Counted from the first letter of the stretch, positions 17,955-26,714 are shown. The stretch is 64,000 nt of DNA from DATCMH01 sp036563505 (GCA_036563505.1 DATCMH010000015.1:62001-126000), one strand, 5' to 3'. A program made the numbers and translations. The notes: generated by a model not told the origin, from the letters alone.

Positions 17955-18899
17955 ATGAAGAAGGCGTTGTGGGGCGGCTTGGCTGCGGCGATGCTCGTCG
18001 CGGGCACGGCGTCGGCGCAGGAGACGAAAGTTTCCCTCGGGCTCTCGGGCTGGACGGGCTTCGCGCCTCTGACGCTCGCGAAAGAGGCCGGCATCTTCAA
18101 GAAGAACGGCCTCGACGTCTCGCTGCGCAAGATCCCGCAGGCGAGCCGGCACTTGGCCATCCAATCGGGCGACATCCAGTGCGCCGCCACCACCGTCGAG
18201 ACCTGGATCGTGTGGAACGCCAACGGCGTCGCGACGAAGCAGATCTTCCAGCTCGACAAGTCCTATGGCGCGGACGGGATGGCCGTGAAGAGCGGCATCG
18301 GGAAGATCGCCGACCTCAAGGGCAAGACGGTGGCGGCCTCGGCGCCGGGCACCGCGCCCTACTTCACCCTGGCCTGGTTCCTGAAGAAGAACGGGCTGTC
18401 TGTGAAGGACGTCACCGTCGTCAACATGGAGCCGGGCCCGGCCGCCCAGGCCTTCATCGCCGGCCAGAACGACGCGGCGATGACCTACGAGCCCTACCTC
18501 TCCTCCGTCCGCAACGCGCCGCAGGCCGGCAAGATCATCGCCACCACGCTGGACTACCCGATGATCATGGACACGGTGGGCTGCACGCCGAAATTCCTCG
18601 AGGACAACCCGAAAGCGGCCAAGGCCCTCGCCGACAGCTACTTCGAGGCGCTGGAGATGATCAACAAGGAGCCGGCCAAGGCCAACGAGATCATGGGCGC
18701 CGACGTCAAGCAGACGGGCGAAGCCTTCGCCAACTCGTCGAAATTCCTGCGCTGGCAGGACCGCGAGGCCAACAAGAAGTTCTTCGCGGGCGAGTTCGAG
18801 ACCTTCTCGAACGAAGCGGCCGACCTGCTGCTCGAGATCGGCATCATCAAGCAGAAGCCGGACATCAAGAGCATCGTGGACACGCGGTTCATTCAGTAA
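17955..18899 (+). CDS. NitT/TauT-type ABC transporter substrate-binding protein
   Basis: A 314-residue periplasmic binding protein with signal peptide MKKALWGGLAAAMLVAGTASAQ. The mature part starts VSLGLSGWTGFAPLTLAKEAG, followed by SGDIQCAATTVETW and LKGKTVAASAPGTAPYFTLAWFLKK, which fits the nitrate/taurine/urea-carboxylase-linked group of COG0715 proteins. The ligand is unknown; nitrogenous or sulfonated small molecules are possible. GGAGGGG lies just upstream of ATG 17955. It is the first gene of an importer whose permease and ATPase genes lie downstream, separated by 458 bp of repeats and a GIY-YIG gene. Confidence 0.88.
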   Translation: MKKALWGGLAAAMLVAGTASAQETKVSLGLSGWTGFAPLTLAKEAGIFKKNGLDVSLRKIPQASRHLAIQSGDIQCAATTVETWIVWNANGVATKQIFQLDKSYGADGMAVKSGIGKIADLKGKTVAASAPGTAPYFTLAWFLKKNGLSVKDVTVVNMEPGPAAQAFIAGQNDAAMTYEPYLSSVRNAPQAGKIIATTLDYPMIMDTVGCTPKFLEDNPKAAKALADSYFEALEMINKEPAKANEIMGADVKQTGEAFANSSKFLRWQDREANKKFFAGEFETFSNEAADLLLEIGIIKQKPDIKSIVDTRFIQ

Positions 18900-18904
18900 A
18901 GGCT

Positions 18905-19000
18905 GTCATTCCGGGGCTCGGCGCAGCCGAGAACCCGGAACCCAGGGACGACGCCGTTCTGCCATGGGTTCCGGGTTCCGCTGCGCGGCCCCGGAATGAC
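18905..19000. repeat. Palindromic repeat element, full copy 1
   Basis: A 96-bp nested inverted repeat. The outer arms are GTCATTCCGGGG and CCCCGGAATGAC, the inner arms ACCCGGAACCCA and TGGGTTCCGGGT, with a small hairpin inside each half. A second full copy lies at 28277-28396 and a half copy at 19309-19346. It looks like a REP/MITE-type intergenic element. It lies immediately before the GTG of the GIY-YIG gene. Confidence 0.9.
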
Positions 19001-19015
19001 GAGCTTGGACCAGCC

Positions 19016-19303
19016 GTGCCGTACTTCGTCTACATGACGGCAAGTCAGAAGAACGGGACGCTCTATCTCGGCGTGACCAACAACGTCTCCCGTCGGATCT
19101 GGGAGCATAGATCGAAGGTCTACACAGGCTTCTCCGCGAAGTACGACGTCGACCGCCTAGTCTGGTACGAAACCTACGATCGCATCGACGAGGCGATCGC
19201 TCGTGAGAAGGCGATGAAGAAGTGGCGGCGAGCCTGGAAGATCGCCTTGATCGAGGACATGAACCCGAGCTGGCGCGACCTGTATCTGGAACTCAACGGA
19301 TAG
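19016..19303 (+). CDS. GIY-YIG nuclease-family protein inserted in ABC operon
   Basis: A 95-residue single-domain protein beginning at GTG (VPYFVYMTASQKNG). The GIY-YIG core is present in variant form: FVYMTA for the first motif and LYLGVTNNVSRRIWEH for the second, with the catalytic Arg in SRRIWEH and a likely metal-binding Glu in AIAREKAMKKWRRAWK. It resembles the stand-alone URI/YhbQ-type family (COG2827). It is flanked directly by palindromic elements (ends 19000 and starts 19309) and splits an ABC importer operon. The domain probably acts as a DNA endonuclease, but no substrate is known. Confidence 0.84.
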   Translation: MPYFVYMTASQKNGTLYLGVTNNVSRRIWEHRSKVYTGFSAKYDVDRLVWYETYDRIDEAIAREKAMKKWRRAWKIALIEDMNPSWRDLYLELNG

Positions 19304-19308
19304 CTCCT

Positions 19309-19346
19309 TGGGTTCCGGGCTCTCGCTTCGCGAGCCCCGGAATGAC
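19309..19346. repeat. Palindromic repeat element, half copy
   Basis: A 38-bp half element corresponding to the right half of the 18905-19000 repeat: TTGGGTTCCGGG, a CTCGCTTCGCGAG hairpin and CCCCGGAATGAC. It starts 5 bp after the GIY-YIG stop and ends 11 bp before the permease ATG, so it forms nearly the whole intergenic region. Confidence 0.85.
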
Positions 19347-19357
19347 GGCGTAAGCCC

Positions 19358-20134
19358 ATGCCCCGCCCCCTCGAACCCGTCGCCCCCGGCACCCGCGTCG
19401 TCCTCGGGATCTCGTTCTTCGTGCTGTTCGCGGCGGCCTGGGCCTTCGCGACGCTGGGGGGCTACGTCTCCAAAACCTTTCTCGCCGACCCGATCACCAT
19501 GGTGCGGGACGGCTGGGAGCTGCTGACCCGCTTCAACTTCCTGTACGACATCGGCATGACCGTTTGGCGGGTCGTCGGCGGCTTCGTGGTGGCGGCGCTG
19601 GTCGCCGTGCCTCTTGGCATCCTCATGGGCGCCTACAAGCCCGTGGAGGCTTTCTTCGAGCCCTTCATCTCTTTCGCGCGCTATCTTCCAGCCTCCGCCT
19701 TCGTGCCCCTCCTGATCCTCTGGGCGGGCATCGGCGAGACCCAGAAGCTCCTCGTGATCTTCATCGGCTCCGTGTTCCAGCTCGTGCTCATGGTGGCGGT
19801 CGCGGTGGGCCAGACCCGGCGCGACCTCGTCGAGGCGGCCTATACGCTCGGTGCCTCCGACGGCGGCGTCGTGCGGCGCGTGCTGATCCCGGCGAACGCC
19901 CCCGAGATCGCAGAGATCCTGCGCCTCGTCCTCGGCTGGGCCTGGACTTACGTCATCGTCGCCGAGCTCATCGGTTCCTCCTCCGGCATCGGCCATATGA
20001 TCATCGACAGCCAGGCGCTCCTCGCCACGGGTCAGATCATCTTCGGCATCATCGTGATCGGCCTCATCGGCCTCGTGTCGGACTTCGCCTTCAAGGCGGT
20101 GAACCGGACGCTGTTCCCCTGGCGGCTCGCGTGA
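19358..20134 (+). CDS. ABC transporter permease, NitT/TauT type
   Basis: A 258-residue inner-membrane permease of the BPD_transp_1 family with about six membrane helices. The EAA loop that contacts the ATPase is visible as EAAYTLGASDGGVVRRVLIPANAPEI. The C-terminus LFPWRLA is typical of the nitrate/taurine subfamily. Its TGA overlaps the GTG of the ATPase gene (20131-20134), so the two are translationally coupled. It presumably works with the binding protein at 17955. Confidence 0.93.
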   Translation: MPRPLEPVAPGTRVVLGISFFVLFAAAWAFATLGGYVSKTFLADPITMVRDGWELLTRFNFLYDIGMTVWRVVGGFVVAALVAVPLGILMGAYKPVEAFFEPFISFARYLPASAFVPLLILWAGIGETQKLLVIFIGSVFQLVLMVAVAVGQTRRDLVEAAYTLGASDGGVVRRVLIPANAPEIAEILRLVLGWAWTYVIVAELIGSSSGIGHMIIDSQALLATGQIIFGIIVIGLIGLVSDFAFKAVNRTLFPWRLA

Positions 20135-20919
20135 GGGCCAAGCTCCTCATCGACGGCGTCTCGCGCACCTTCCCCGGCGTCCATGGCGGGACGCCGACCC
20201 GGGCGCTCGAACCAACGCATCTGGGGGTCGCCGAGAATGACTTCCTGACCATCCTCGGCCCGTCGGGCTGCGGAAAATCCACGCTGCTGCGCATCGTCGC
20301 TGGGCTCGATCGGCCGAGCGCCGGCCGGGTGCTCCTCGATGGTCGCGCCGTGACGCGGCCAGGCCCCGACCGAGGCATGGTGTTCCAGTCCTACACCCTC
20401 TTCCCCTGGCTGACGGTGGCCGAGAACATCGCCTTCGGCCTGAACGAGAAGCGCGTGCCCATCAAACGGCAACGCGAGATCGTGGCGGCCTATGTCGAGA
20501 AGGTCGGCCTCAAAGGCTTCGAGAAGCACTACCCGAAGCAGCTCTCCGGCGGCATGCAGCAGCGCACGGCCATCGCCCGGGCGCTCGCCAACGATCCCGA
20601 GATCCTCCTCCTCGACGAGCCCTTCGGGGCGCTGGACAACCAGACCCGCGCGCTCATGCAGGAACTTCTGCTCGGCATCTGGGAGCGGGAGCGCAAGACG
20701 GTGCTCTTCGTCACCCACGATATCGAGGAGGCCATCTTCCTCGCCTCCCGGGTCATCGTCATGTCCGCACGGCCCGGGCGCATCAAGGCCGACATCGCCG
20801 TCGACCTGCCCCATCCCCGGCACTACCGCATGAAGACAAGCCCCGCCTTCTCGGAGCTGAAAGCCCGCCTGACGGAGGAGATCCGCGTCGAGGCAGTTCT
20901 GGCCGATGCCGCGCATTGA
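20131..20919 (+). CDS. ABC transporter ATP-binding protein, NitT/TauT type
   Basis: A 262-residue ABC ATPase. All motifs are intact: Walker A LGPSGCGKSTLL, Q-loop VFQSYTLFPWLTV, signature LSGGMQQRTAIARAL, Walker B EILLLDEPFGALDNQ, and H-loop LFVTHDIEEAI. The RPGRIKADIAVDLPHPR tail is characteristic of the nitrate/sulfonate/taurine group. The start is GTG at 20131, overlapping the permease stop by 4 bp. Confidence 0.93.
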   Translation: MRAKLLIDGVSRTFPGVHGGTPTRALEPTHLGVAENDFLTILGPSGCGKSTLLRIVAGLDRPSAGRVLLDGRAVTRPGPDRGMVFQSYTLFPWLTVAENIAFGLNEKRVPIKRQREIVAAYVEKVGLKGFEKHYPKQLSGGMQQRTAIARALANDPEILLLDEPFGALDNQTRALMQELLLGIWERERKTVLFVTHDIEEAIFLASRVIVMSARPGRIKADIAVDLPHPRHYRMKTSPAFSELKARLTEEIRVEAVLADAAH

Positions 20920-21044
20920 AGGTTCGCCCCTGCACCATCCTGCAACCCCTTGCGTCTAGGCAGGGCGGCAACACGCGCTTATGGTCCGCGCCGCCGCGCC
21001 ATCGCGCGCGGCGCTAAGCTTCAGCGGGGCCAAGAGGATTCAGC

Positions 21045-21740
21045 ATGGGCATGGCGGAGGTCATGAACGCCGTCGCGGCGTTCGTCGCCAAGACCACTTG
21101 GCCTGAGGCGATCGGCTATGTCGGCGTGGTGCTCTCCATCGCCACGAGTTCGATGCGCACCATGATCCCGCTGCGGTTCATGGGCATCATCACGAACGTC
21201 ACCTTTCTGGTCTATAGCGCGCTCTGCGGAATCTACCCGACGCTCCTCGTCAACCTGGTGCTCCTGCCGCTCAACGCGACGCGCCTCGCCCAGATGCTGC
21301 GCCTCGTGCGCGACGTGAAGCGGGCCTCCGCGACCGGCGACCTCTCCATGGAATGGCTCACGCCTTTCATGACCCGTCGCGCCGTGCGCCAGGGCGAGAT
21401 GCTGTTCCGCAAGGGCGAGATGGCCGAGAGCCTCTACTACACCCTGTCGGGACGCTATCGTTTGCGGGAATCCGGCATCGCCATCGAGGCCGGCCAACTC
21501 GTGGGCGAGATGGGCCTCCTCGCGCCAGGCAACTGCCGGACGCAGGGTCTCGAATGCGTCGAGGATGGCGAGGTGCTGAGCCTCACCTACGACGAGCTGC
21601 GCCAGCTCTACTTCCAGAACCCGGAATTCGGCTTCTACTTTCTTCGGCTCACGAGCAGCCGGCTGTTCGAGAACATGGCCCGGCTCGAGACGGAGCTCGA
21701 AGCCGCGCGGGCCTCTCAACCCGCGCGCGCCGCCGCCTGA
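21045..21740 (+). CDS. Three-helix membrane protein with cyclic-nucleotide-binding domain
   Basis: A 231-residue protein. Three N-terminal hydrophobic helices (about residues 20-85) are followed by a CRP-like cyclic-nucleotide-binding domain. The phosphate-binding cassette is recognisable as LVGEMGLLAPGNCRTQ, with its Glu and Arg retained, so cAMP or cGMP binding is plausible. There is no DNA-binding helix-turn-helix. The layout (3 TM plus cNMP domain) resembles Popeye-domain proteins in topology. Its 3' end overlaps the convergent kinase gene by 25 bp. Confidence 0.8.
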   Translation: MGMAEVMNAVAAFVAKTTWPEAIGYVGVVLSIATSSMRTMIPLRFMGIITNVTFLVYSALCGIYPTLLVNLVLLPLNATRLAQMLRLVRDVKRASATGDLSMEWLTPFMTRRAVRQGEMLFRKGEMAESLYYTLSGRYRLRESGIAIEAGQLVGEMGLLAPGNCRTQGLECVEDGEVLSLTYDELRQLYFQNPEFGFYFLRLTSSRLFENMARLETELEAARASQPARAAA

Positions 21741-23167
21741 GGCTCGGCGGGCGGCTCGTTCCAGGGCGCTTCCCCCGGCGCGCGCGCGCGCACCACGGTG
21801 ACGTTGCAGGGCGCTTCCGCCACGATCCGCGACGAGGTGCTGCCGAGGAAACGCCGCACGGCGGAGGCCGCGCGGGCCCCGACCGCGATGTGGTCGACGT
21901 GCGCTTGCCGGGCGTAAGTCAGGAGTGCATCCGCGGGATCGGGCGATTCGAGCACCGCATAGGTGACGCGTTCGTCCGTAAGGCCGAGCGGGCGCGCCCA
22001 ATGCTTGAGCTCGACGAGACGGCGCACGTGCAGGCTGCGCCCCTGCTCGTCCTCGCCGAACTCGACCGCGAGCCGCGCCGTCCTCAGCACGTTGACGCAG
22101 GCGAGGCGAGCGCCGGGTTCGATCGCAAGGATGCGCCGCACGATGAGGCGGAGCGCGTCGGCGAGTTCCGCCTGATCCGGCGCGAGATCGACGGCGGCCA
22201 TGATGATCGGCGCGCTGGCGAGATGCCGGGCCACGGCCGGCGCGGTCGTCGGTTCACGGCCGATTGCCTTGAACCAGCGCCCGGCCACCGTGCGCAACCC
22301 GGCCCGGCGCACCCGTTCTGCGCGTTCAGTGAGCGGGACTTGCTCGGGATGGCGCAGGGCCAGCGCGACCTGCGCCGCCGTCGCCGGCCGATTGCCGGGT
22401 TCGGCTTCCAGGCAGGCCAGGATCACCTCCTGCAGCCAGGGCGGCACGGCGGGATTGAGCCGGCGCGGCGGGTGCGGATCACGCCAGAGCCGTCGCTTCA
22501 GTTGCCGCCCACCCGGGTTGCCGAAGGGCCGCGATCCCGTCGCGAAGAGGTACAGCATGACGCCGAGCGCGAAGAGGTCGCTGCGCGGGTCCGTGCGGTC
22601 GCCGAGCACCTGCTCCGGCGCGATGTAGGGCGCCGTGCCAAGGGGCAGGTGGAACTCCTCGGCGAGGAGATCGGGCAATTGGTCGTGGCGCGAGAGACCG
22701 AAATCGATGAGCACCGCCTCACCGCTCGCCCGCCGCATGACGTTGCTCGGCTTCAGGTCGAGGTGGAGCACGTGTTGGCGATGGAGATCATGGAGCGCGG
22801 TCGCCACCTCGGCTCCGATCGTCGCGACGCGCTCCGGCGCGAGCGGCGCCTCGTCGATGACGGGCAGGAGGGACGACCCGTCCAGGCGCTCCATGACGAT
22901 GAAGGCCTGGTCCGTGAAGTCCGCGCTCGCGACGAAGCGGGGCACGTGCGGGCCGCATAGCCGGGGCAGGATCATCTGCTCGACTTCGAAGCCGACGATG
23001 GCGCCCGGACCCTCGCCGTACTCGACGATGGGCACCTTCATGATCATCGGCAGCGGATCGTGATCGGGATGGGTGACGCTCCACAGCATCGCCATGCCGC
23101 CGCGATGCAGGTTGTGCCCGAGGCGGAAGCCTCCGACCTCGTCGCCGGCCTTGAGCCGCGCCGCCAC
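21716..23167 (-). CDS. Serine/threonine protein kinase fused to a universal stress protein domain
   Basis: A 483-residue fusion beginning at GTG. The N-terminal Hanks-type kinase has a glycine loop LHRGGMAMLW, the ATP Lys in PMIMKVPI, catalytic loop HLDLKPSNV (HLD in place of HRD, so a non-RD kinase), DFGLS, and the APE motif TAPYIAPEQ. From about residue 320 follows a UspA-like domain ending DHIAVGARAASAVRRFLGS and APCNVTVVRA. It probably phosphorylates Ser/Thr targets in response to a ligand or stress sensed by the Usp domain. It lies 2 bp downstream of the metallophosphoesterase gene, in an operon. Confidence 0.88.
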   Translation of the reverse strand: MAARLKAGDEVGGFRLGHNLHRGGMAMLWSVTHPDHDPLPMIMKVPIVEYGEGPGAIVGFEVEQMILPRLCGPHVPRFVASADFTDQAFIVMERLDGSSLLPVIDEAPLAPERVATIGAEVATALHDLHRQHVLHLDLKPSNVMRRASGEAVLIDFGLSRHDQLPDLLAEEFHLPLGTAPYIAPEQVLGDRTDPRSDLFALGVMLYLFATGSRPFGNPGGRQLKRRLWRDPHPPRRLNPAVPPWLQEVILACLEAEPGNRPATAAQVALALRHPEQVPLTERAERVRRAGLRTVAGRWFKAIGREPTTAPAVARHLASAPIIMAAVDLAPDQAELADALRLIVRRILAIEPGARLACVNVLRTARLAVEFGEDEQGRSLHVRRLVELKHWARPLGLTDERVTYAVLESPDPADALLTYARQAHVDHIAVGARAASAVRRFLGSTSSRIVAEAPCNVTVVRARAPGEAPWNEPPAEPQAAARAG

Positions 23168-23169
23168 CC

Positions 23170-23910
23170 TCAGCGCCCCTCGTGGAGGCGGGCCGCGAGG
23201 CGGGCCGGCAGCCCCGCCGCGAGGATCTTTCTGGCGGCGGTCTCGACGTCGTAGGGCACCCGCATGGTGGTGAGCGTCGCGGTCTCGGCCTGGAACAGGG
23301 CGTAGGCCGCTGCCGGGTCGCCGTCGCGCGGCTGGCCGACGGCGCCAACGACGCCGAGCCAGCGCCGCTGCTTCAGAAGAGGGATGCCGATCCCGGTGAC
23401 GGGGCGGAAAGGCACGGCCGGCTTGTCCGGCGCCATGTGGTAGAGGGCCGGCACATGGGTGTGGCCGCAGAGCGTGATCCGCGCCGGCGTGCAGCGCATG
23501 GAGCGCTCTGCGGCGGCTGCCCCCGTCACGTAATCCCAGCTCTCGGGCGCGGCAGCGGTGGCGTGGACGTAGAGGCGCTCCCCATCCTCGGCCGTCAGGG
23601 GAAGGCTCGCGAGAAAGGCCCGGTGCGATGCCTCGAGCCGCATCCGCGTCCAGGCGATCGCGGCCTGGGCCATGGGGTTCATCGCCTCGTCGCCGCGGTC
23701 GAGGGCCCGGTCGTGGTTGCCGGCGAGGGCCACGGCGCCGGCCGCCACGAGGCCGCGCACCCGTTCGACGACCCAGGCGGGATCGGCGCCGTAGCCGACG
23801 TAATCCCCGAGCAGCACGGTACGGTCGGCCCGCAGGCGTGCCGCGTCGTCCAGGCAGGCCTCAAAAGCCTCCCGATTGCCGTGGATGTCGGAGAAGATCG
23901 CGATGAGCAT
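23170..23910 (-). CDS. Calcineurin-like metallophosphoesterase
   Basis: A 246-residue phosphoesterase with all five metal-site motifs: FSDIHGN, LLGDYVGYG, AGNHDRAL, the downstream His in YVHATA, and LCGHTHVP. The YfcE/MJ0936-like arrangement suggests a phosphodiesterase or protein phosphatase. ATG at 23910 (MLIAIFSDIHG) is the natural start, since the motif begins at residue 6. It is encoded immediately upstream of the kinase-Usp fusion with a 2-bp gap, so the pair could be an opposing kinase and phosphatase; this is inferred from context only. Confidence 0.88.
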   Translation of the reverse strand: MLIAIFSDIHGNREAFEACLDDAARLRADRTVLLGDYVGYGADPAWVVERVRGLVAAGAVALAGNHDRALDRGDEAMNPMAQAAIAWTRMRLEASHRAFLASLPLTAEDGERLYVHATAAAPESWDYVTGAAAAERSMRCTPARITLCGHTHVPALYHMAPDKPAVPFRPVTGIGIPLLKQRRWLGVVGAVGQPRDGDPAAAYALFQAETATLTTMRVPYDVETAARKILAAGLPARLAARLHEGR

Positions 23911-23982
23911 GACGAGCGCTGCCGAGGGTGGAGCGGCCCGCAGCAGCGCGCAAGCGCGCCAGCGCACACCTCCACCGCGCGT

Positions 23983-25521
23983 TCAGCGAAGGTCGACGAC
24001 GTCGGGCAGAGGAATTTCGATGGCCGCTCCGAGCCGGCCGTCCGCAACCATCGCAGTGGCCGCCGCGATGTCAGGAGCGAAGTAGCGGTCGTCCGTGAGG
24101 CGGGGAACGTCGCCCCGCAGCAAGGTCCGCACCCGCTCCAGGGCCGGGCTCGACGGCAACGGCGCGTGAAAGTCGCAGCCTTGCGCGGCCGCGAGGAGCT
24201 CGATGCCGACCACCTTCACGGTGTTGCCTGCCATCCGCAGGAGGCGGTAGGCCGCGTGCGTCGCCATCGAGACGTGGTCCTCCTGGTTGGCGGAGGTGGG
24301 GATAGAATCGACGCTCGCCGGGTGGCTGAGCTGCTTGTTCTCCGAGACGAGGGCCGCCGCCGTCACCTGGGGAATCATGAAGCCAGAATTGAGCCCCGGG
24401 TTCGGGGTCAGGAAGGCCGGCAGGCCCGACAGGGCCGGATCGACGAGCATGGCGATCCGGCGCTCGGCCAACGATCCGATTTCGCAGAGCGCCAACGCGA
24501 TCGTGTCGGCGGCGAAGGCCACCGGCTCGGCGTGGAAGTTGCCCCCTGAGATCACTTCGCCCTCGGCGGCGAAGACGAGGGGGTTGTCGGAGACGCCGTT
24601 CGCCTCCGTTTCGAGCGTGCGGCCGGCCTGACGCAGGAGATCGAGGCAGGCGCCCATCACCTGCGGCTGGCAGCGCAGGCAATAGGGATCCTGCACCCGC
24701 TCGTCGCCGATGCGGTGCGATTCGCGAATCCCTGAGCCCTGCATCAAGGCTCGCAAGGCCGCGGCCGCCTCGATCTGCCCCTTGTGGCGGCGTAGCGCCT
24801 GAATGCGGGCATCGAACGGCCCGTCCGATCCCTTGGCCGCGTCGGTCGAGAGCGCGCCGGTGATGAGGGCACCTTGAAACGCCCGCTCGGCCTCGAACAG
24901 GGCGGCCAGCGCCAGTGCCGTCGAGACCTGTGTGCCGTTCAGGAGTGCGAGGCCCTCCTTCGGCCCGAGAGCGAGAGGCGCGAGCCCGGCTTGCGCCAGC
25001 GCGGCGCGGGCCGGCCGGGCACGGCCCGTAACCGAAAACTCCCCCTCCCCGATCAGGGCTGCCGAAAGGTGCGCCAGTGGCGCGAGGTCGCCGGAGGCGC
25101 CCACCGAGCCTTGCGCCGGGATGATGGGCAGGAGTCCAAGGTCGAGACAGGCCTGGAGGTGCTGGAGCGTCTCCCACCGCACGCCGGAGGCGCCCTGCGC
25201 GAGGCTCGCGAGCTTCAGCGCCATGACGAGGCGCACCACGGCGTCCGGCAGAGGGTCGCCCGTACCGGCGGCGTGGGAGAGGACGAGGTTGCGCTGAAGC
25301 TGGGCGAGGTCCTCCGCCGCGATCCGCACGGAAGCGAGTTTCCCGAACCCAGTGTTGATGCCGTAAACCGGCTCGCCCTTGGCCAGGATGGCGGCGATAG
25401 CCGCGGCGCCGGCTTCGACCACCGGGCGAGTGCCCTCGTCGAGGCGGGCCGGGGCTCCGCGGTAGATCGCGCGCCAGTCGGCGAGCATCATGGCGCCCGG
25501 TTCAAGTTTGATCACGGTCAC
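23983..25521 (-). CDS. hutH: Histidine ammonia-lyase HutH
   Basis: Catalyses the first step of histidine degradation, L-histidine to urocanate plus ammonia. The 512-residue protein has the MIO-forming Ala-Ser-Gly at residues 142-144 within GSVGASGDLAPLAHL and the catalytic Tyr53 in VYGINTGFGKL, the same numbering as the well-studied Pseudomonas enzyme. That agreement supports GTG 25521 as start. That GTG also overlaps the hutI stop by 4 bp. The next degradation gene (hutU) is not nearby. Confidence 0.95.
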   Translation of the reverse strand: MTVIKLEPGAMMLADWRAIYRGAPARLDEGTRPVVEAGAAAIAAILAKGEPVYGINTGFGKLASVRIAAEDLAQLQRNLVLSHAAGTGDPLPDAVVRLVMALKLASLAQGASGVRWETLQHLQACLDLGLLPIIPAQGSVGASGDLAPLAHLSAALIGEGEFSVTGRARPARAALAQAGLAPLALGPKEGLALLNGTQVSTALALAALFEAERAFQGALITGALSTDAAKGSDGPFDARIQALRRHKGQIEAAAALRALMQGSGIRESHRIGDERVQDPYCLRCQPQVMGACLDLLRQAGRTLETEANGVSDNPLVFAAEGEVISGGNFHAEPVAFAADTIALALCEIGSLAERRIAMLVDPALSGLPAFLTPNPGLNSGFMIPQVTAAALVSENKQLSHPASVDSIPTSANQEDHVSMATHAAYRLLRMAGNTVKVVGIELLAAAQGCDFHAPLPSSPALERVRTLLRGDVPRLTDDRYFAPDIAAATAMVADGRLGAAIEIPLPDVVDLR

Positions 25522-26714
25522 TGGCCTCTCCAGATTCGCGCGTGAAGCGGTGCCGGGCCGATCCAGGCGACGATCTCGGCCAGCCGCTCGACGTTCCAGA
25601 TCGCGAGGTCGCAGCTCTTGCCGGGCTCGAGAGTGCCGGTCTCGTCGAGGCGGCCGAGCCCCTTCGCGGCGTGGCGCGTCATGCCGAGCAGGGCCTCGGG
25701 TACCGTCAGCCCGAAGAAGGTGCAGGCCATGTGGGCGCACAGCCGCAGGGAGGCGATGGGCGAAGTGCCGGGGTTCAAGTCGGTTGCGAGCGCCATCGGC
25801 ACGCCGTGGCGGCGGAAGAGTTCGACGGGCGGGCGCTGCGTCTCCCGCAGCGCGTAGAAGGCCCCGGGCAGGAGGACCGCAACGGTGCCCGCCGCCGCCA
25901 TCGCCGCGACGCCCTCCTCGTTCGCGTATTCGACGTGATCGGCCGACAGCGCGCCGTGGCGCGCGGCCAGCGCTGCGCCGCCGTTGTCGTTGAGCTGATC
26001 GGCGTGGAGCTTCACGGGCAGGCCGTGCCGGCGCGCGGCGTCGAATACGGCGTCCGTCTCCTGCGCCGTGTAGGCGATGGTCTCGTGGAAGGCGTCGACG
26101 GCGTCGGCGAGCCCTTCGGCCGCGATGCGCGGGATCGCCTCATCGCAGATGGTTCGCAGATACGCGGCCCGGTCCGTTCCCGGCGGGATGGCATGGGCGC
26201 CGAGATAGGTCGGGCTGATCGTCACCGGCCGCTCGGCCCCGAGCCGGCGGGCGGCGCGCAGCAGCTTGAGCTCGGCTTCGGTCTCGAGCCCATATCCGGA
26301 CTTCACCTCCACCGTCGTCACACCCTCCGCGAGGAGCGCGTCGAGGCGCGGCAAGGCTTGGCGGACGAGGTCGCTCTCGGACGCCGCCCGGGTCGCGGCG
26401 ACGCTCGCCGCGATGCCACCGCCCGAGCGGGCGATGTCGGCATAGGACTCGCCCGCGAGCCGCCGCTCGAACTCGTCGGATCGGTCTCCGGCGAAGACGA
26501 GATGCGTATGGCAATCGATGAGGCCGGGCGTGATCCAGCGCCCCTCGACGTCAATCGTCTCGGCGGGGCGCAGATCGCCCGGCAGCTCCGCCTCCGCGCC
26601 GGCGGAGACGATCCGCCCGTCGTGCGACGCGACGGCTCCGCCCTCGACGAGCCCGAGCCCCTCCCCCGTCATCGTGGCGAGCCGCGCGTTGCGCCACAGC
26701 CGGTCGACCTGCAT
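25518..26714 (-). CDS. hutI: Imidazolonepropionase HutI
   Basis: A 398-residue amidohydrolase that opens imidazolone-propionate in histidine degradation. The metal-binding HxH is seen in LIDCHTHLVFAGDRSDEF, the substrate region in RSGGGIAASVAATR, LHADQLND, SADHVEYAN and the C-terminal ATDLNPGTSP. ATG at 26714 (MQVDRLWRNAR) follows an AGGAGAGG ribosome-binding site and is preferred to a longer upstream start. It is translationally coupled to hutH. Confidence 0.95.
   Translation of the reverse strand: MQVDRLWRNARLATMTGEGLGLVEGGAVASHDGRIVSAGAEAELPGDLRPAETIDVEGRWITPGLIDCHTHLVFAGDRSDEFERRLAGESYADIARSGGGIAASVAATRAASESDLVRQALPRLDALLAEGVTTVEVKSGYGLETEAELKLLRAARRLGAERPVTISPTYLGAHAIPPGTDRAAYLRTICDEAIPRIAAEGLADAVDAFHETIAYTAQETDAVFDAARRHGLPVKLHADQLNDNGGAALAARHGALSADHVEYANEEGVAAMAAAGTVAVLLPGAFYALRETQRPPVELFRRHGVPMALATDLNPGTSPIASLRLCAHMACTFFGLTVPEALLGMTRHAAKGLGRLDETGTLEPGKSCDLAIWNVERLAEIVAWIGPAPLHARIWRGQ

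Noticed and set aside
17969..19015. Upstream part of the long open frame that ends with the GIY-YIG protein
   Set aside because: It is an out-of-frame shadow of the substrate-binding protein; only the last 95 codons, from GTG 19016, are protein-like.
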